A stretch of 64,000 bases of DNA from Hymenobacter terricola (GCF_017921975.2 NZ_JAGEMO020000015.1:186001-250000); one strand, 5' to 3'; shown: positions 24,713 to 32,600, counted from the first letter of the stretch. Numbers and translations: made by a program. The notes: a model not told the origin generated them from the sequence alone.

Positions 24713-24847
24713 ATGCAACGCTTCCGCGAAGACGAAACTGATGCCCAGCTCCGCACCGTGCTCAAAGCCGATGAGTACGCCAGGTTCCAGGCCAAGCGCG
24801 CCGCTTACAAGCGGGTGCGGCGCTCGGGCCGGCGGCCCAATCTGTAG
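24713..24847 (+). CDS. Possible 44-residue basic protein
   Basis: A short frame beginning MQRFREDETDAQLRTVLKAD, followed by a Tyr/Lys/Arg-rich half (KRAAYKRVRRSGRR). It would be helical and strongly basic at the C-terminus. There is no family match. Its composition is protein-like rather than repeat-derived, but size alone makes it uncertain. Confidence 0.4.
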   Translation: MQRFREDETDAQLRTVLKADEYARFQAKRAAYKRVRRSGRRPNL

Positions 24848-24962
24848 CCGGCCGTGGGCGGTTGCGGGCGGCTGAACGGCTGGCCGCAGCTGCCATTGTT
24901 GTCATTGGCATCCTCTGTATTTCGCAATTACCCACTCATCCAGCATCCATATTTATTCCCTT

Positions 24963-25205
24963 ATGAAAAGGCAAGTTTATAGAGGCCTGCGCCGGATTCT
25001 GAGGCGCCACCTGATTGCGCCGGCCCGGCTGATTCCGCGCCGCAAGCTGAGCGCCGTATTCACCAGCCGCGAGGAGCGCAACGAGCTGTACTGCGACGTG
25101 GAAATGGCTTTTCGGGTGCAGCTCGATGATGCGGAGCTGCGGCAGTTGGACACGTTTCAGGCGCTGGCCGACTACGTGGTGCGCTGCCTGGCGGCCGCCG
25201 CGTAG
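24963..25205 (+). CDS. Acyl-carrier-protein-like small protein without the DSL serine
   Basis: An 80-residue protein. The N-terminal 30 residues are very basic (RGLRRILRRHLIAPARLIPRRK). The rest follows the acyl-carrier-protein pattern: CDVEMAFRVQLDDAELRQLD aligns with the helix II to helix III region of carrier proteins, and TFQALADYVVRCL with the final helix. The DSL motif that carries phosphopantetheine is absent; the nearest candidate, in FTSREER, is not in that context. A weak promoter (TTG 24896, 19 bases, TAttTCGC 24918) precedes it. It may be a carrier-like regulator or a non-functional paralogue. Confidence 0.6.
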   Translation: MKRQVYRGLRRILRRHLIAPARLIPRRKLSAVFTSREERNELYCDVEMAFRVQLDDAELRQLDTFQALADYVVRCLAAAA

Positions 25206-25218
25206 GGCGCCGCAACCC

Positions 25219-25830
25219 TTACAGGCGCTTGAGGCCGGCGCTGGCGGCGGCATCGCCGGGGCGGATGAGCAGGGCCTTGGTGTAGAGGGCGCGGGCCTCG
25301 GGCTTCTTGCCCAGGTTGAGGTACGCCCAGGCCAGCGAGATGTTGGAATCGTAGTCGAAGGGGTAGAGGTTCACCACCCGCTCGAAGTAGCGGGCGGCCT
25401 GGGCGTAGGCTTTGCGGTTGAGGTAGATGACGCCGGTCCAGTAGTTGGCCTGGGTGTTCTGGGGGTCGATTTTGAGAATGTCGGTGTAGGTGCTCAGCAT
25501 TTTCTCGACCTGCCCCAGCGCGTTCAGCGGCTTGATGTAGCCCAGCTTGGGCTCGATGGCGTAGGGGCGCTGCTCCACGGCTTTCTGGTAGTGGGCGGCG
25601 GCGGCGGTGTAGTTTTTGGCCAGGAAATAGAGCCAGCCGAGGCGTAGGTTTTGCTCGTACGTCCCCACGTAGATGGCCTTGATGGGGGCAATGGCTTCGG
25701 CGTAATCGGCCTTGGCTTCGGCGGCGTAGCTGGTGGCGAAGGCGGCCGGCTGGTCGGCCTGGGCCCAGGCCCCGGCCGGAGCGGCGCACGCCAGCACGGC
25801 GGCAGCGAAGGTCAGCTTTACCAGGTCCAT
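25219..25830 (-). CDS. Secreted TPR protein
   Basis: A 203-residue protein with a cleavable signal peptide (MDLVKLTFAAAVLACAAPAGAWAQ) and about four tetratricopeptide repeats filling residues 40-200: LGWLYFLAKNYTAAAAHYQKA, TGVIYLNRKAYAQAARYFERV and LAWAYLNLGKKPEARALYTKA are clear units. TPR proteins of this kind are scaffolds in the periplasm. The ATG at 25830 is inside the previous gene, whose stop is at 25818, giving a 13-base overlap and coupled translation with the outer-membrane protein. It is the last gene of the PqqD/ATP-grasp cluster. Confidence 0.85.
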   Translation of the reverse strand: MDLVKLTFAAAVLACAAPAGAWAQADQPAAFATSYAAEAKADYAEAIAPIKAIYVGTYEQNLRLGWLYFLAKNYTAAAAHYQKAVEQRPYAIEPKLGYIKPLNALGQVEKMLSTYTDILKIDPQNTQANYWTGVIYLNRKAYAQAARYFERVVNLYPFDYDSNISLAWAYLNLGKKPEARALYTKALLIRPGDAAASAGLKRL

Positions 25831-27140
25831 GCGAGGGCGGTGCTTAGGGAGGAGAGGGTGTAGGCGGTGCCGTCGATGGCGTCGCGGCGCTGCTCGGCCC
25901 CGTAGCTGAGGCGCAGGCTGAGCGAGCGGCTCAGCAAAATAAGCAGGTTCGCCCCGGCGCGCTGCCGCAGGCCGTCGACTAAGTTGTAAACGTAGGTCCC
26001 GTCGAGCTCGGCCAGCACGGGCACCTGGCCCACGCCGCCGAAGGCTTCGACCCACAGCGTGCGGTGCAGCCGGCCGCCCGCGCCCAGCACGCCGTTGGGG
26101 AAGCTGCGGCCACCGGAGCGCACCACGCTGGCCCGCCCGAAGCCGTAGAGGCGCAGGCTGCCGAGCGGATACACGGTGAGGTGCAGGTCGGCCTGGTAGC
26201 GGGTGGTGTCGGTGAGGGTGCCGGCAAAAAAGCCGACTTTGGCCGTCCAGTAGGGCCGGGCGTAGGCCAGGGCGGCGTAGCCCAGCTGGCCGGGGGTGGT
26301 TTCGTGGCGGCCCAGGTCGCTGTCGAGGACGTGGTAGCCGGCCAGCGCCCGCCAGCGGGGGCTCAGCTGCACGCCCAGCAGGGCATGGTACTGGTGCTGG
26401 CGGATGGGGTAGCGCTCGCCGCCCCGGTGGTTGCCGTCGGGCAGCTCAATGCTCTGGCCGAAGTAGCTGAAATTCTGGGTGAGGCTGAGGCGCGGGCTGA
26501 GGCGGGTGCTGAGGCCCAGGCGCAGAAACCCGGCCGCGTCGCGGTGCATGGTGTTGCTGTGCTGGCCGCTGGCTTCGAGCTCGGCCCGCGTGAGCAGCTG
26601 GAAGCCGGCCAGGTGCAGGGGCCGGCGCAGAGAATCGGGCAGGCCGCGGGCCGCCAGCGCGGCGGGGCCGGCCTGGTTCATTTCGAGGTAGGCGAGGGCC
26701 AGGCCGTAGCGGGCGGTGGCATCGAGCGGGTTTTCGCGCAGGGCGCGGCCGTAGTGGCGCAGGGCCAGGGCGGGGTGGTTGAGGGCCAGGGCGGCCTGGC
26801 CCAGGCGGCGGCGCAGGCCGGGGTAGTCGGTGCCGAGGAGCAGGGCGGCGCGGCCTACCGAGTCCAGCTCGGCCCAGCGGTAGCGGGCGGCCAGGGCCTG
26901 GGTGAGGCTGTCGGCGTACGTAAAATTAAGCAGCTGTTGGGCGTGGGCTGCCGGGGCCGGCACCCACAGGGCCAGCAGCACCAGGCCGCGTAGCAGACTG
27001 CGCCACCGGCCCCGGTCCGACCGCCCTAGGCAGTCCGACCGGTTGTCGTTGTTTACCGAAACGTGCTGACGACAACCGGTCGGACCGCCTAGGGCGGTCG
27101 GACCGGGGCGAGGGGCGCGCAGGTGCGAGAGCTTGCTCAT
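25818..27140 (-). CDS. TPR plus beta-barrel outer-membrane protein (YaiO-like)
   Basis: A 440-residue protein. The signal peptide is at about 46-68 (LLRGLVLLALWVPAPAAHA). A TPR-like helical region (about 85-170) follows, then a C-terminal half of alternating aromatic strands (LSLTQNFSYFGQSIEL, HQYHALLGVQLSPRWRALAGYH, ending in Trp) that looks like a transmembrane beta barrel, as in YaiO-type proteins. Its ATG overlaps the stop of the previous gene as ATGA. Between that start and the signal peptide lies an in-frame 101-bp palindrome (27009-27109) that adds about 34 unrelated residues. An alternative internal start would be non-ATG. Confidence 0.75.
   Translation of the reverse strand: MSKLSHLRAPRPGPTALGGPTGCRQHVSVNNDNRSDCLGRSDRGRWRSLLRGLVLLALWVPAPAAHAQQLLNFTYADSLTQALAARYRWAELDSVGRAALLLGTDYPGLRRRLGQAALALNHPALALRHYGRALRENPLDATARYGLALAYLEMNQAGPAALAARGLPDSLRRPLHLAGFQLLTRAELEASGQHSNTMHRDAAGFLRLGLSTRLSPRLSLTQNFSYFGQSIELPDGNHRGGERYPIRQHQYHALLGVQLSPRWRALAGYHVLDSDLGRHETTPGQLGYAALAYARPYWTAKVGFFAGTLTDTTRYQADLHLTVYPLGSLRLYGFGRASVVRSGGRSFPNGVLGAGGRLHRTLWVEAFGGVGQVPVLAELDGTYVYNLVDGLRQRAGANLLILLSRSLSLRLSYGAEQRRDAIDGTAYTLSSLSTALAWTW
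27009..27109. repeat. Palindrome within the coding sequence of the outer-membrane protein
   Basis: Arms 27009-27049 and 27069-27109 (41 bases, one mismatch, loop 19) contain ggtccgaccgccctaggc and its complement. Read on the minus strand the whole element is free of stop codons and stays in frame between codon 11 and about codon 44. It is a distinct sequence family from the intergenic ones. Confidence 0.92.
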
Positions 27141-29593
27141 GCGCCGGCTATTGAACAGGCCAAGCTCACGGTTTTGTCGGCCCGCTGCACCCGTAATTCA
27201 ACCAGCGCCCCGTCCTGAAAGGTGAGCTCGGCCACCTGCACTACCTGCGCGCGGCCGAAACGGGCCACGGCCACGCGGCTGCGCAGGCGCACGGCGCGGC
27301 CGGGCCAGCTGCCGGCGTCGGAAGGAATTTCTTCCAGCAAAAACGTGGGCTTCAGGAACCGGTGAAACGGGGCCACCACGTCCTGCAGCCAGGTGAGGGC
27401 GGCGTTGCGCACCACCGAAAGCGGAAATTCGTCGCGCACCACCTGGCCAGGCTGGCTCACCAGCGGCACGCGGTAGGCAGCCTGGTAGAAGAGGTACAGC
27501 CAGGAGGTTTCGGGACCGTAGAAGGCCGTGCAGTAGAACACCGATTCATCGCCGGCGAAGTAGGCCACGGCCCCGGTGTGCTGGCAGCGCAGGTAGGCCA
27601 GGCTGTAGGCATCGGTGAATACTTCCCAGCGCTGGGCGGGGGCGTCGGGGGCATCGGCGTCGCGCACGTCGAGGGCGTAGCCGGGCGGGAAGCGCAGGGC
27701 CTGGCTCAGGGTGCGGTTGAAGGCAGGCGGGCTGATGGTTTCGCCCGCCACGGGCACGGTGAAGTGGCGCAGCTGGGGGGGGTGGGGCTTTTGGCGAGCA
27801 GTATGGGGGCGTTTAACAAGAACTTCTCCCCCTTGGGATACGCCAACCGACGAACCCGACAGCGCATCCGGTTCGCCGGATACGCCAACCGACGAACCCG
27901 ACAGCGCATCCGGTTCGCCGGATACGCCAACCGACGAACCCGACAGCGCGTCCGGTTCGCCGGATACGCCATCCGACGAACCGGATACGCCGTCCGGTGA
28001 ACCCGACAGCCTGTCGGGTTCACCGGAAACGCTGTCGGGCAAGCCCAATGCCATGAAATACGCCAGCGGATAGGCCAGCGTGCGCGAGCCCACGTAGGGC
28101 GTGGCCTGCACCTGGAAGTGCAGGTGCGGCTCGGGCGAGCGGCCCGAGCTGCCGCAGGTGCCAATGATTTCGCCGCGCCGCACATGGTCGCCCACTTTCA
28201 CCGGCACGGAGTGGACGCGTAAGTGTGAGAGTTGGGTGTAGAGGCCGGGCGCGTGGCGCAGCACCACGGTGTTGCCCCAGTTCTGGGCCAGGTTCACTTC
28301 GCCGATGGCGTTGTCCTCGATGTGCTGAACGACGTGTTCCACCACGCCGTCGGCGGGGGCCAGCACGGGTTTGTTGTAGGCGTAGAAGTCGGAGAGCGAG
28401 AGGCCGGGGCCTTGGTAGGTGAGGCCGTCGGCATCGGCAATGGCGAAGTCGAGGGCCTGGCCCCAGGGGCCCTGGTGGGTGGGGCCGCCGTCGAGGTAGC
28501 CCTGGGTGCAGCGCCACGCCCCGAGGAAGGGGAGGGTGAGCGCCACCGCCCCCTGGTGGGCCAGCCGGACGCGGTCGGTGGCGTAGGCGTAGAGGTTGCG
28601 CTCGGGCGAGTAGCGCTGCACGGGCGTGAGCACCGGCCCGCCGCCCGCCCGCTCGCGCAGCAGCAGCACGTACAGGAACAGCAGCGCCGTGGCGCAATAG
28701 GGCAGCGACAGGGTGGGCAGCCCCAGCTTATCGAGCGCCGCCGTGAGGCCGGCCAGCAGCACCACCGTCACCGGCACGCTGCCCAGCGCCCAGCCGTAGC
28801 TGGCCGCCGAGGGAATGACGAATACGCTGCCCACCGCAATGGCCGCCACCACGTAGTTGGCCCCCAGGTTGTATTCGTTGAGCCCGCCCGGGGCCGGGCC
28901 GGTCAGCATCGCCAGGCCGTAAGCCCCCAAAAAGGCCAGCACCGACAGCGAAAACGCAATGCGCGAATGCCACAGCAGCCCCAGCGCCACCAGCAGCCCG
29001 GCCGCCGCGTTGTCCTGAAACAGCACCGCGCCCAGCGCCCGCAGGTAAGTGGCCAGCAGCGGCGGCCAGGGCCAGTCGCCCACCCATTGGGCCAGGCGCA
29101 CGAGGCGCGGGCCGCCCAGGGCGTACACATCGTTCAGCCAGTAGATGGCGGCCTCGCCCGCCGCCAGGTGCAGCAGCGGCCCGCTGCCCAGCATCAGGAG
29201 CCACACCGTGCCCAGGAAGGGGAGGGACAGAAACGGCAGCCCGCGGCTGCCCAGCCAGCCGCCCAGGGCCACGCTCAGCAGCAGGGCCAGGCCCGCGCCC
29301 ACCACCACCAGCCCCGCCAGCGCCCACCCCGGCGCATAAAAGGAGGCCAGGGCCAAGCCGGTCAGCAGCGAGTTGAAGCTGTAGGCGCCGGTGGCGGTCC
29401 ATTCCCTATTGAAGCCGCCGAGCCGGGCCCCGCCCACCGCCAGCAGCGCACTCGCCAGCCCCGCCACGCCCGCCACGGGGTGGCTGAACGTGACCAGCAG
29501 CAGCAGCACCGCAAACCCGCGATGCTGCGAAAAGAACAGCATGGAGTAGCTGTGCAGCACGGCGCGGAAGTAAGGCGTGGTGGCGGTAGTCAT
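27137..29593 (-). CDS. Urea transporter fused to M23 peptidase-like domain
   Basis: An 818-residue fusion. Residues 1-315 form about ten transmembrane helices with the urea-transporter signature SFNSLLTGLALASFYAPG and its internal repeat echo NLGANYVVAAIAVGSVF. Residues 350-500 form an M23/LytM metallopeptidase domain: His373 and Asp382 in THQGPWGQALDF (wider spacing than classical M23), APADGVVEHV, and His490/His492 in EPHLHFQ. A 42-base tandem repeat then encodes a Ser/Gly/Asp-rich linker (about 521-585), followed by a C-terminal domain of unknown type. The peptidase part is predicted outside the membrane. The stop overlaps the next start as ATGA. Confidence 0.85.
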   Translation of the reverse strand: MTTATTPYFRAVLHSYSMLFFSQHRGFAVLLLLVTFSHPVAGVAGLASALLAVGGARLGGFNREWTATGAYSFNSLLTGLALASFYAPGWALAGLVVVGAGLALLLSVALGGWLGSRGLPFLSLPFLGTVWLLMLGSGPLLHLAAGEAAIYWLNDVYALGGPRLVRLAQWVGDWPWPPLLATYLRALGAVLFQDNAAAGLLVALGLLWHSRIAFSLSVLAFLGAYGLAMLTGPAPGGLNEYNLGANYVVAAIAVGSVFVIPSAASYGWALGSVPVTVVLLAGLTAALDKLGLPTLSLPYCATALLFLYVLLLRERAGGGPVLTPVQRYSPERNLYAYATDRVRLAHQGAVALTLPFLGAWRCTQGYLDGGPTHQGPWGQALDFAIADADGLTYQGPGLSLSDFYAYNKPVLAPADGVVEHVVQHIEDNAIGEVNLAQNWGNTVVLRHAPGLYTQLSHLRVHSVPVKVGDHVRRGEIIGTCGSSGRSPEPHLHFQVQATPYVGSRTLAYPLAYFMALGLPDSVSGEPDRLSGSPDGVSGSSDGVSGEPDALSGSSVGVSGEPDALSGSSVGVSGEPDALSGSSVGVSQGGEVLVKRPHTARQKPHPPQLRHFTVPVAGETISPPAFNRTLSQALRFPPGYALDVRDADAPDAPAQRWEVFTDAYSLAYLRCQHTGAVAYFAGDESVFYCTAFYGPETSWLYLFYQAAYRVPLVSQPGQVVRDEFPLSVVRNAALTWLQDVVAPFHRFLKPTFLLEEIPSDAGSWPGRAVRLRSRVAVARFGRAQVVQVAELTFQDGALVELRVQRADKTVSLACSIAGA
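27837..28040. repeat. 42-bp coding minisatellite in the urea transporter fusion
   Basis: The unit begins gatacgccaaccgacgaacc and includes the self-complementary atccggttcgccggat. Near-identical units start at 27837, 27879 and 27921, with decayed units to about 28040. Forty-two is a multiple of three, so copy-number change keeps the frame. The encoded 14-residue unit is SGEPDALSGSSVGV or a variant. Confidence 0.93.
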
Positions 29594-29607
29594 GTAATGC
29601 TGGATAC

Positions 29608-29682
29608 ACGCGACCCTTCGCGTCTCGGCGTTGAACGATAATTGGGCTGGCGGCGCGGACGCCGGGACGCGAAGGGTCGCGT
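29608..29682. repeat. Palindromic element, GACGCG type
   Basis: Arms 29608-29631 and 29659-29682 (24 bases, one mismatch/wobble) contain acgcgacccttcgcgt and its complement, flanked by gtctc. It resembles family 2 (the copies at 18751 and 56897) in its outer bases. It lies between the decarboxylase and transporter genes. Confidence 0.85.
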
Positions 29683-29698
29683 CTCTACGCGGAATACG

Positions 29699-31042
29699 CT
29701 ACATCAAATGTATCGGCACCTGCTCCAGCTGCTGCAAATACTCCAGCGTCTCCGCGGCTCTAATCAAATGCACCTGGCTGGCCTGGTCAATCAGCACCAC
29801 GTTGGGGCGCAGGTTGATGAACTGCTGCCACTGGCTCATGTTGTAAGCGCCCACTTTGTGCACCACCACCTGGTCGCCGGGGGCGAGCAGGGGCAGGGCA
29901 ATGCTCTCGCGCAGCATGTCGATGTTCATGCACAGCGGGCCGTAGAGCACGGTGGGCTCGGTCTGGTTGGAGAATTCGCGGGTGGGGCTGAGGTGGTGGT
30001 CGTACCAAAAGGAGGTGAAGAGCAGGTTCACGCCGAAGTCGAGGATGGTGGCGCGGCGGCCGTCGGCGAGGCGCTTGTTGGCCAGCACCGTGCCGATGAG
30101 CGAGCCCGCGTCATCGACCAGCGCCCGGCCGGCTTCCAGCACCAGCAGCGGCAGCTCGCCGGCCCGGAAGCCCGCAGTGAGCAGCGCGCCGGTGATGGCT
30201 TCGGCGTACTCATCGAGGCTGGGCACGGTATCGAGGGCGGGCAGGTAGGCGCCTTTCAGGGTGTTGGTGGAAGGGAAACCACCGCCGAGGTCGAGGTAGT
30301 GGATGGTGGTGTTCAGCTCGCGCTGGCAGCGTAGGGCCAGGGCGGCCAGCTTGGCGGCGGCCGTGGCGTAGGCCGCCGGCTGCAAAATGTAGGTGCCGAT
30401 ATGGCAATGCAGGCCCACCAGCTCCAGCCGGCCCGAGGCCACGATGCGGGCCAGCGCCTGCCAGGCCTCGCCGTTCTCCAGGTTGAAGCCGAACCGGTCC
30501 CACTGCGGCACAATGCCGGCGTCGAGGTTCACGCGCAGGGCCACGCGGGGGCACCGGGCGCGGCCGGCGGCCACGTCCAGCAGCAGGTGCAGCTCGTCGG
30601 CATGGTCGAGGTGAATCACGGCATCGACTTCACAGGCCCGGAGCAAATCGGCCCGCCGCTTGCCGGGACCGTTGAACAGGATGTGCGGGCCGGGCACCCC
30701 GTTCAGCAAGGCTTTTTCCAGCTCCATGCCGCTCACCACTTCCGCCCACGCCCCCTCCTGGTGGAAGGTGCGGCACACCGCATTCAGGTAATTGGTCTTG
30801 TACGACCACGCCAGCTGCACCTGCGGGTAGCGCGTGCCAAAGGCCCGCATAGCGGCCTGGTAGCTGCGCCGCAATTGCCGCTCGCTCAGCACAAACAGCG
30901 GCGAGCCGAACTGCGCCACCAGCTCATCCACCCGCACGCCGTCGAGGGCCGTGACCGGCCGGGCGCCGGCGCGGGGCCCGAACTTGTTCAGCGCCCCGGC
31001 ATTGAGCTTGCGGATGGTGGGCCGTTCGTAGGGTTGTTTCAT
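29699..31042 (-). CDS. PLP-dependent decarboxylase (DAP/ornithine decarboxylase fold type III)
   Basis: A 447-residue enzyme of the alanine-racemase-like fold. Lys82 in AWSYKTNYL is the expected PLP lysine. LVGLHCHIGTYI provides the ring-stacking His, YLDLGGGFPS the phosphate loop, LVLEAGRALV the conserved Glu, and GPLCMNIDML the active-site Cys/Asp motif contributed across the dimer. Diaminopimelate decarboxylase (lysA) is the nearest familiar member, but the extended N-terminus, divergent ends and neighbours (ATP-grasp, PqqD-like) argue for a specialised substrate, perhaps an amino-acid or peptide intermediate. It is flanked by palindromic elements on both sides. Confidence 0.8.
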   Translation of the reverse strand: MKQPYERPTIRKLNAGALNKFGPRAGARPVTALDGVRVDELVAQFGSPLFVLSERQLRRSYQAAMRAFGTRYPQVQLAWSYKTNYLNAVCRTFHQEGAWAEVVSGMELEKALLNGVPGPHILFNGPGKRRADLLRACEVDAVIHLDHADELHLLLDVAAGRARCPRVALRVNLDAGIVPQWDRFGFNLENGEAWQALARIVASGRLELVGLHCHIGTYILQPAAYATAAAKLAALALRCQRELNTTIHYLDLGGGFPSTNTLKGAYLPALDTVPSLDEYAEAITGALLTAGFRAGELPLLVLEAGRALVDDAGSLIGTVLANKRLADGRRATILDFGVNLLFTSFWYDHHLSPTREFSNQTEPTVLYGPLCMNIDMLRESIALPLLAPGDQVVVHKVGAYNMSQWQQFINLRPNVVLIDQASQVHLIRAAETLEYLQQLEQVPIHLM

Positions 31043-31056
31043 TAAAGATGGTTTCA

Positions 31057-31173
31057 GAACGTCATGCTGAGCGCAGCCGAAGCATCTCGCGTGCCACCAC
31101 TAACTCAATCGTTGCATTAGTACCGAATTACTGCTGCACGCGAGATGCTTCGGCTACGCTCAGCATGACGTTC
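31057..31173. repeat. Palindromic intergenic element, family 1
   Basis: Arms 31057-31094 and 31136-31173 (38 bases, one mismatch) flank a loop with taactcaatcgttgc. It lies between the ATP-grasp and decarboxylase genes. Confidence 0.92.
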
Positions 31174-31198
31174 GATAGTATACTTTCCAATAAGCACG

Positions 31199-32257
31199 TC
31201 AAAGTTCGCCCAGCGCAGCCACTTGTTGGAACTCCGTGTGGTCGGTAATCAGGTCCCAGGCGTAGCGCACGAACATTTTGCCCACGGCGTAGCCCTCCAT
31301 CATCGGCACGGGCAGGCCCAGCGCCAGGCGGAGCAGGGCGGCGGGCTGGTTCTGGCCGGCGGCGGCGGTGAGGTACACCCAGGCCGGAAAGCGCGGGTTG
31401 ATTTCCATGATAACCAGCTCGTCGGCGGCCGTGCGCATGATTTCGAGCTCGAAGCCGCCGCGCCATTTCGTGACTTCGGCAAAGCGGCGGGCCAGGGCCA
31501 GCAGGGCCTCGTCTTCGAGCGTGATGCCGGCCCAGGCCTTGCCTTTGTCCGTGATGGTGAGCTTGCGCATGGGCACCACGCTCAGGGCGCGGCCGTGCCC
31601 GTCGCCCAGCCCGGCAATGTTGATTTCCTGCCCCGCCACAAACTGCTGCGCGATGAGCGGCACGCCCCACAGCCCGCTCAGCCGCTGAAAAGCTTGCCCG
31701 GCCTGCACGGGCGTATACACCACGGTAGCGTCGTAGTAGCGGCCTTTCAGCACCAGGGGCCAGCCCAGGGTTTCGGCGGCAGTGGGCAGCTCGGCGGCGC
31801 TGTAGAGGGGCCGACTGGTGGGCACGCTCAGGCCGTGCGCCGCCCCAAAAGCGGCCAGGTTCAGCTTATCGCGGGCTTCGAGCTGCTCCAGCGTGGGCAG
31901 AAACGTGTGGATGCCCAGCGCCCGCAGCTGCGGCTCCAGCTTAATGAAATTGTAGAGCTCGGCGTCGAAGTTGGGGATGAGCACGGCCACGTTTTCCTGC
32001 TCCTGCACGTAGCGCAGGCGCTCGAGCAGGGCGGCGGTGCCGGCCGTGGGGTAGGGCAGCTGGTAGGTTTTGTCCACCATGTCGCGCAGGTAGATGCCCG
32101 GCTCCAGCGCCTCGTAGCTGAGCCCGATGACGCGCAGCTCAAAGTCGGTGGTTTCGCGCAGGGCGCGGATGACGGCTACGCCGGGGCCCGGACTGTCGGT
32201 GGCATTGAGGCCGGTGACGGCCACCGTGAGGCGGGGGCGGGAAGCAGCAGGGGGCAC
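31199..32257 (-). CDS. ATP-grasp superfamily ligase
   Basis: A 352-residue cytoplasmic protein. The N-terminal third is a Rossmann-like preATP-grasp domain (LTVAVTGLNATDSPGPGVAV). The ATP-grasp core follows: LVLKGRYYDATVVYT (Lys for ATP phosphates), a hydrophobic hinge IAQQFVAGQEINIAG, and the metal-binding VIMEINPRFPAWVYL. Such enzymes activate a carboxylate as acyl phosphate and join it to an amine or other nucleophile. The closest look is to carbamoyl-phosphate-synthase-like ATP-grasp proteins of peptide or small-molecule clusters. It begins six bases after the PqqD-like gene ends, so they are co-transcribed. The substrate is unknown. Confidence 0.85.
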   Translation of the reverse strand: MPPAASRPRLTVAVTGLNATDSPGPGVAVIRALRETTDFELRVIGLSYEALEPGIYLRDMVDKTYQLPYPTAGTAALLERLRYVQEQENVAVLIPNFDAELYNFIKLEPQLRALGIHTFLPTLEQLEARDKLNLAAFGAAHGLSVPTSRPLYSAAELPTAAETLGWPLVLKGRYYDATVVYTPVQAGQAFQRLSGLWGVPLIAQQFVAGQEINIAGLGDGHGRALSVVPMRKLTITDKGKAWAGITLEDEALLALARRFAEVTKWRGGFELEIMRTAADELVIMEINPRFPAWVYLTAAAGQNQPAALLRLALGLPVPMMEGYAVGKMFVRYAWDLITDHTEFQQVAALGEL

Positions 32258-32263
32258 GGCGGG

Positions 32264-32503
32264 TTAGTCTAGCAGGTTGAATTCGCGCAGCTGGGCCAGC
32301 AGGTCGTCCCAGTCTTTTTCCAGCTGGCCGGGGGCCACGTCGTAGCGCTCCAGAATGTCGGCTTTGATGGCAGCAGCATCCAGGCCGGCTTTGGCACGGG
32401 CCAGAATGTCGGCGGCCAGTGGGTTGGCCGCGAAGGAGTCGCCGGTGGCCGGGTTGAAGATGAACCCGGCCTCGCTGGTGGCGATGTTCTTTTTGAGCTT
32501 CAT
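32264..32503 (-). CDS. PqqD-like protein (RiPP recognition element fold)
   Basis: A 79-residue protein matching the PqqD pattern: AGFIFNPATGDSFAANPLAADIL (helix-strand start), AAIKADILERYDV, then LEKDWDDLLAQLREFNLLD. In RiPP pathways this winged-helix fold binds the leader of a precursor peptide and hands it to a modifying enzyme. Here it is directly upstream of an ATP-grasp ligase. I could not find a precursor peptide gene in the 300 bases around it. Start at 32503 (MKLKKN) chosen as the first residue of the fold. Confidence 0.82.
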   Translation of the reverse strand: MKLKKNIATSEAGFIFNPATGDSFAANPLAADILARAKAGLDAAAIKADILERYDVAPGQLEKDWDDLLAQLREFNLLD

Positions 32504-32523
32504 GGGGGAAAAGGCGGGTCTGA

Positions 32524-32578
32524 GGGCAAGCAAGAACGTCATGCAGAGCGCAGCGAAGCATGACGTTCTTGCTTGCCC
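32524..32578. repeat. Minimal palindromic element, family 1 related
   Basis: Perfect 21-base arms (32524-32544 and 32558-32578) with a 13-base loop agagcgcagcgaa. The arms carry aacgtcatgc, the outer end of family 1, and the loop is its inner half, so this looks like a shortened copy lacking the normal loop. Confidence 0.85.
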
Positions 32579-32600
32579 TAGCCGTTCAGCGAGGCTAAAC

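Noticed and set aside
27837..28040. Possible CRISPR array
   Set aside because: Repeats are directly adjacent without spacers, lie in frame in a coding region, and no cas gene is near.
31048..31248. Short frame reading HAERSRSIS at 31048
   Set aside because: It is translated palindromic element; the same peptide pattern arises from several copies.
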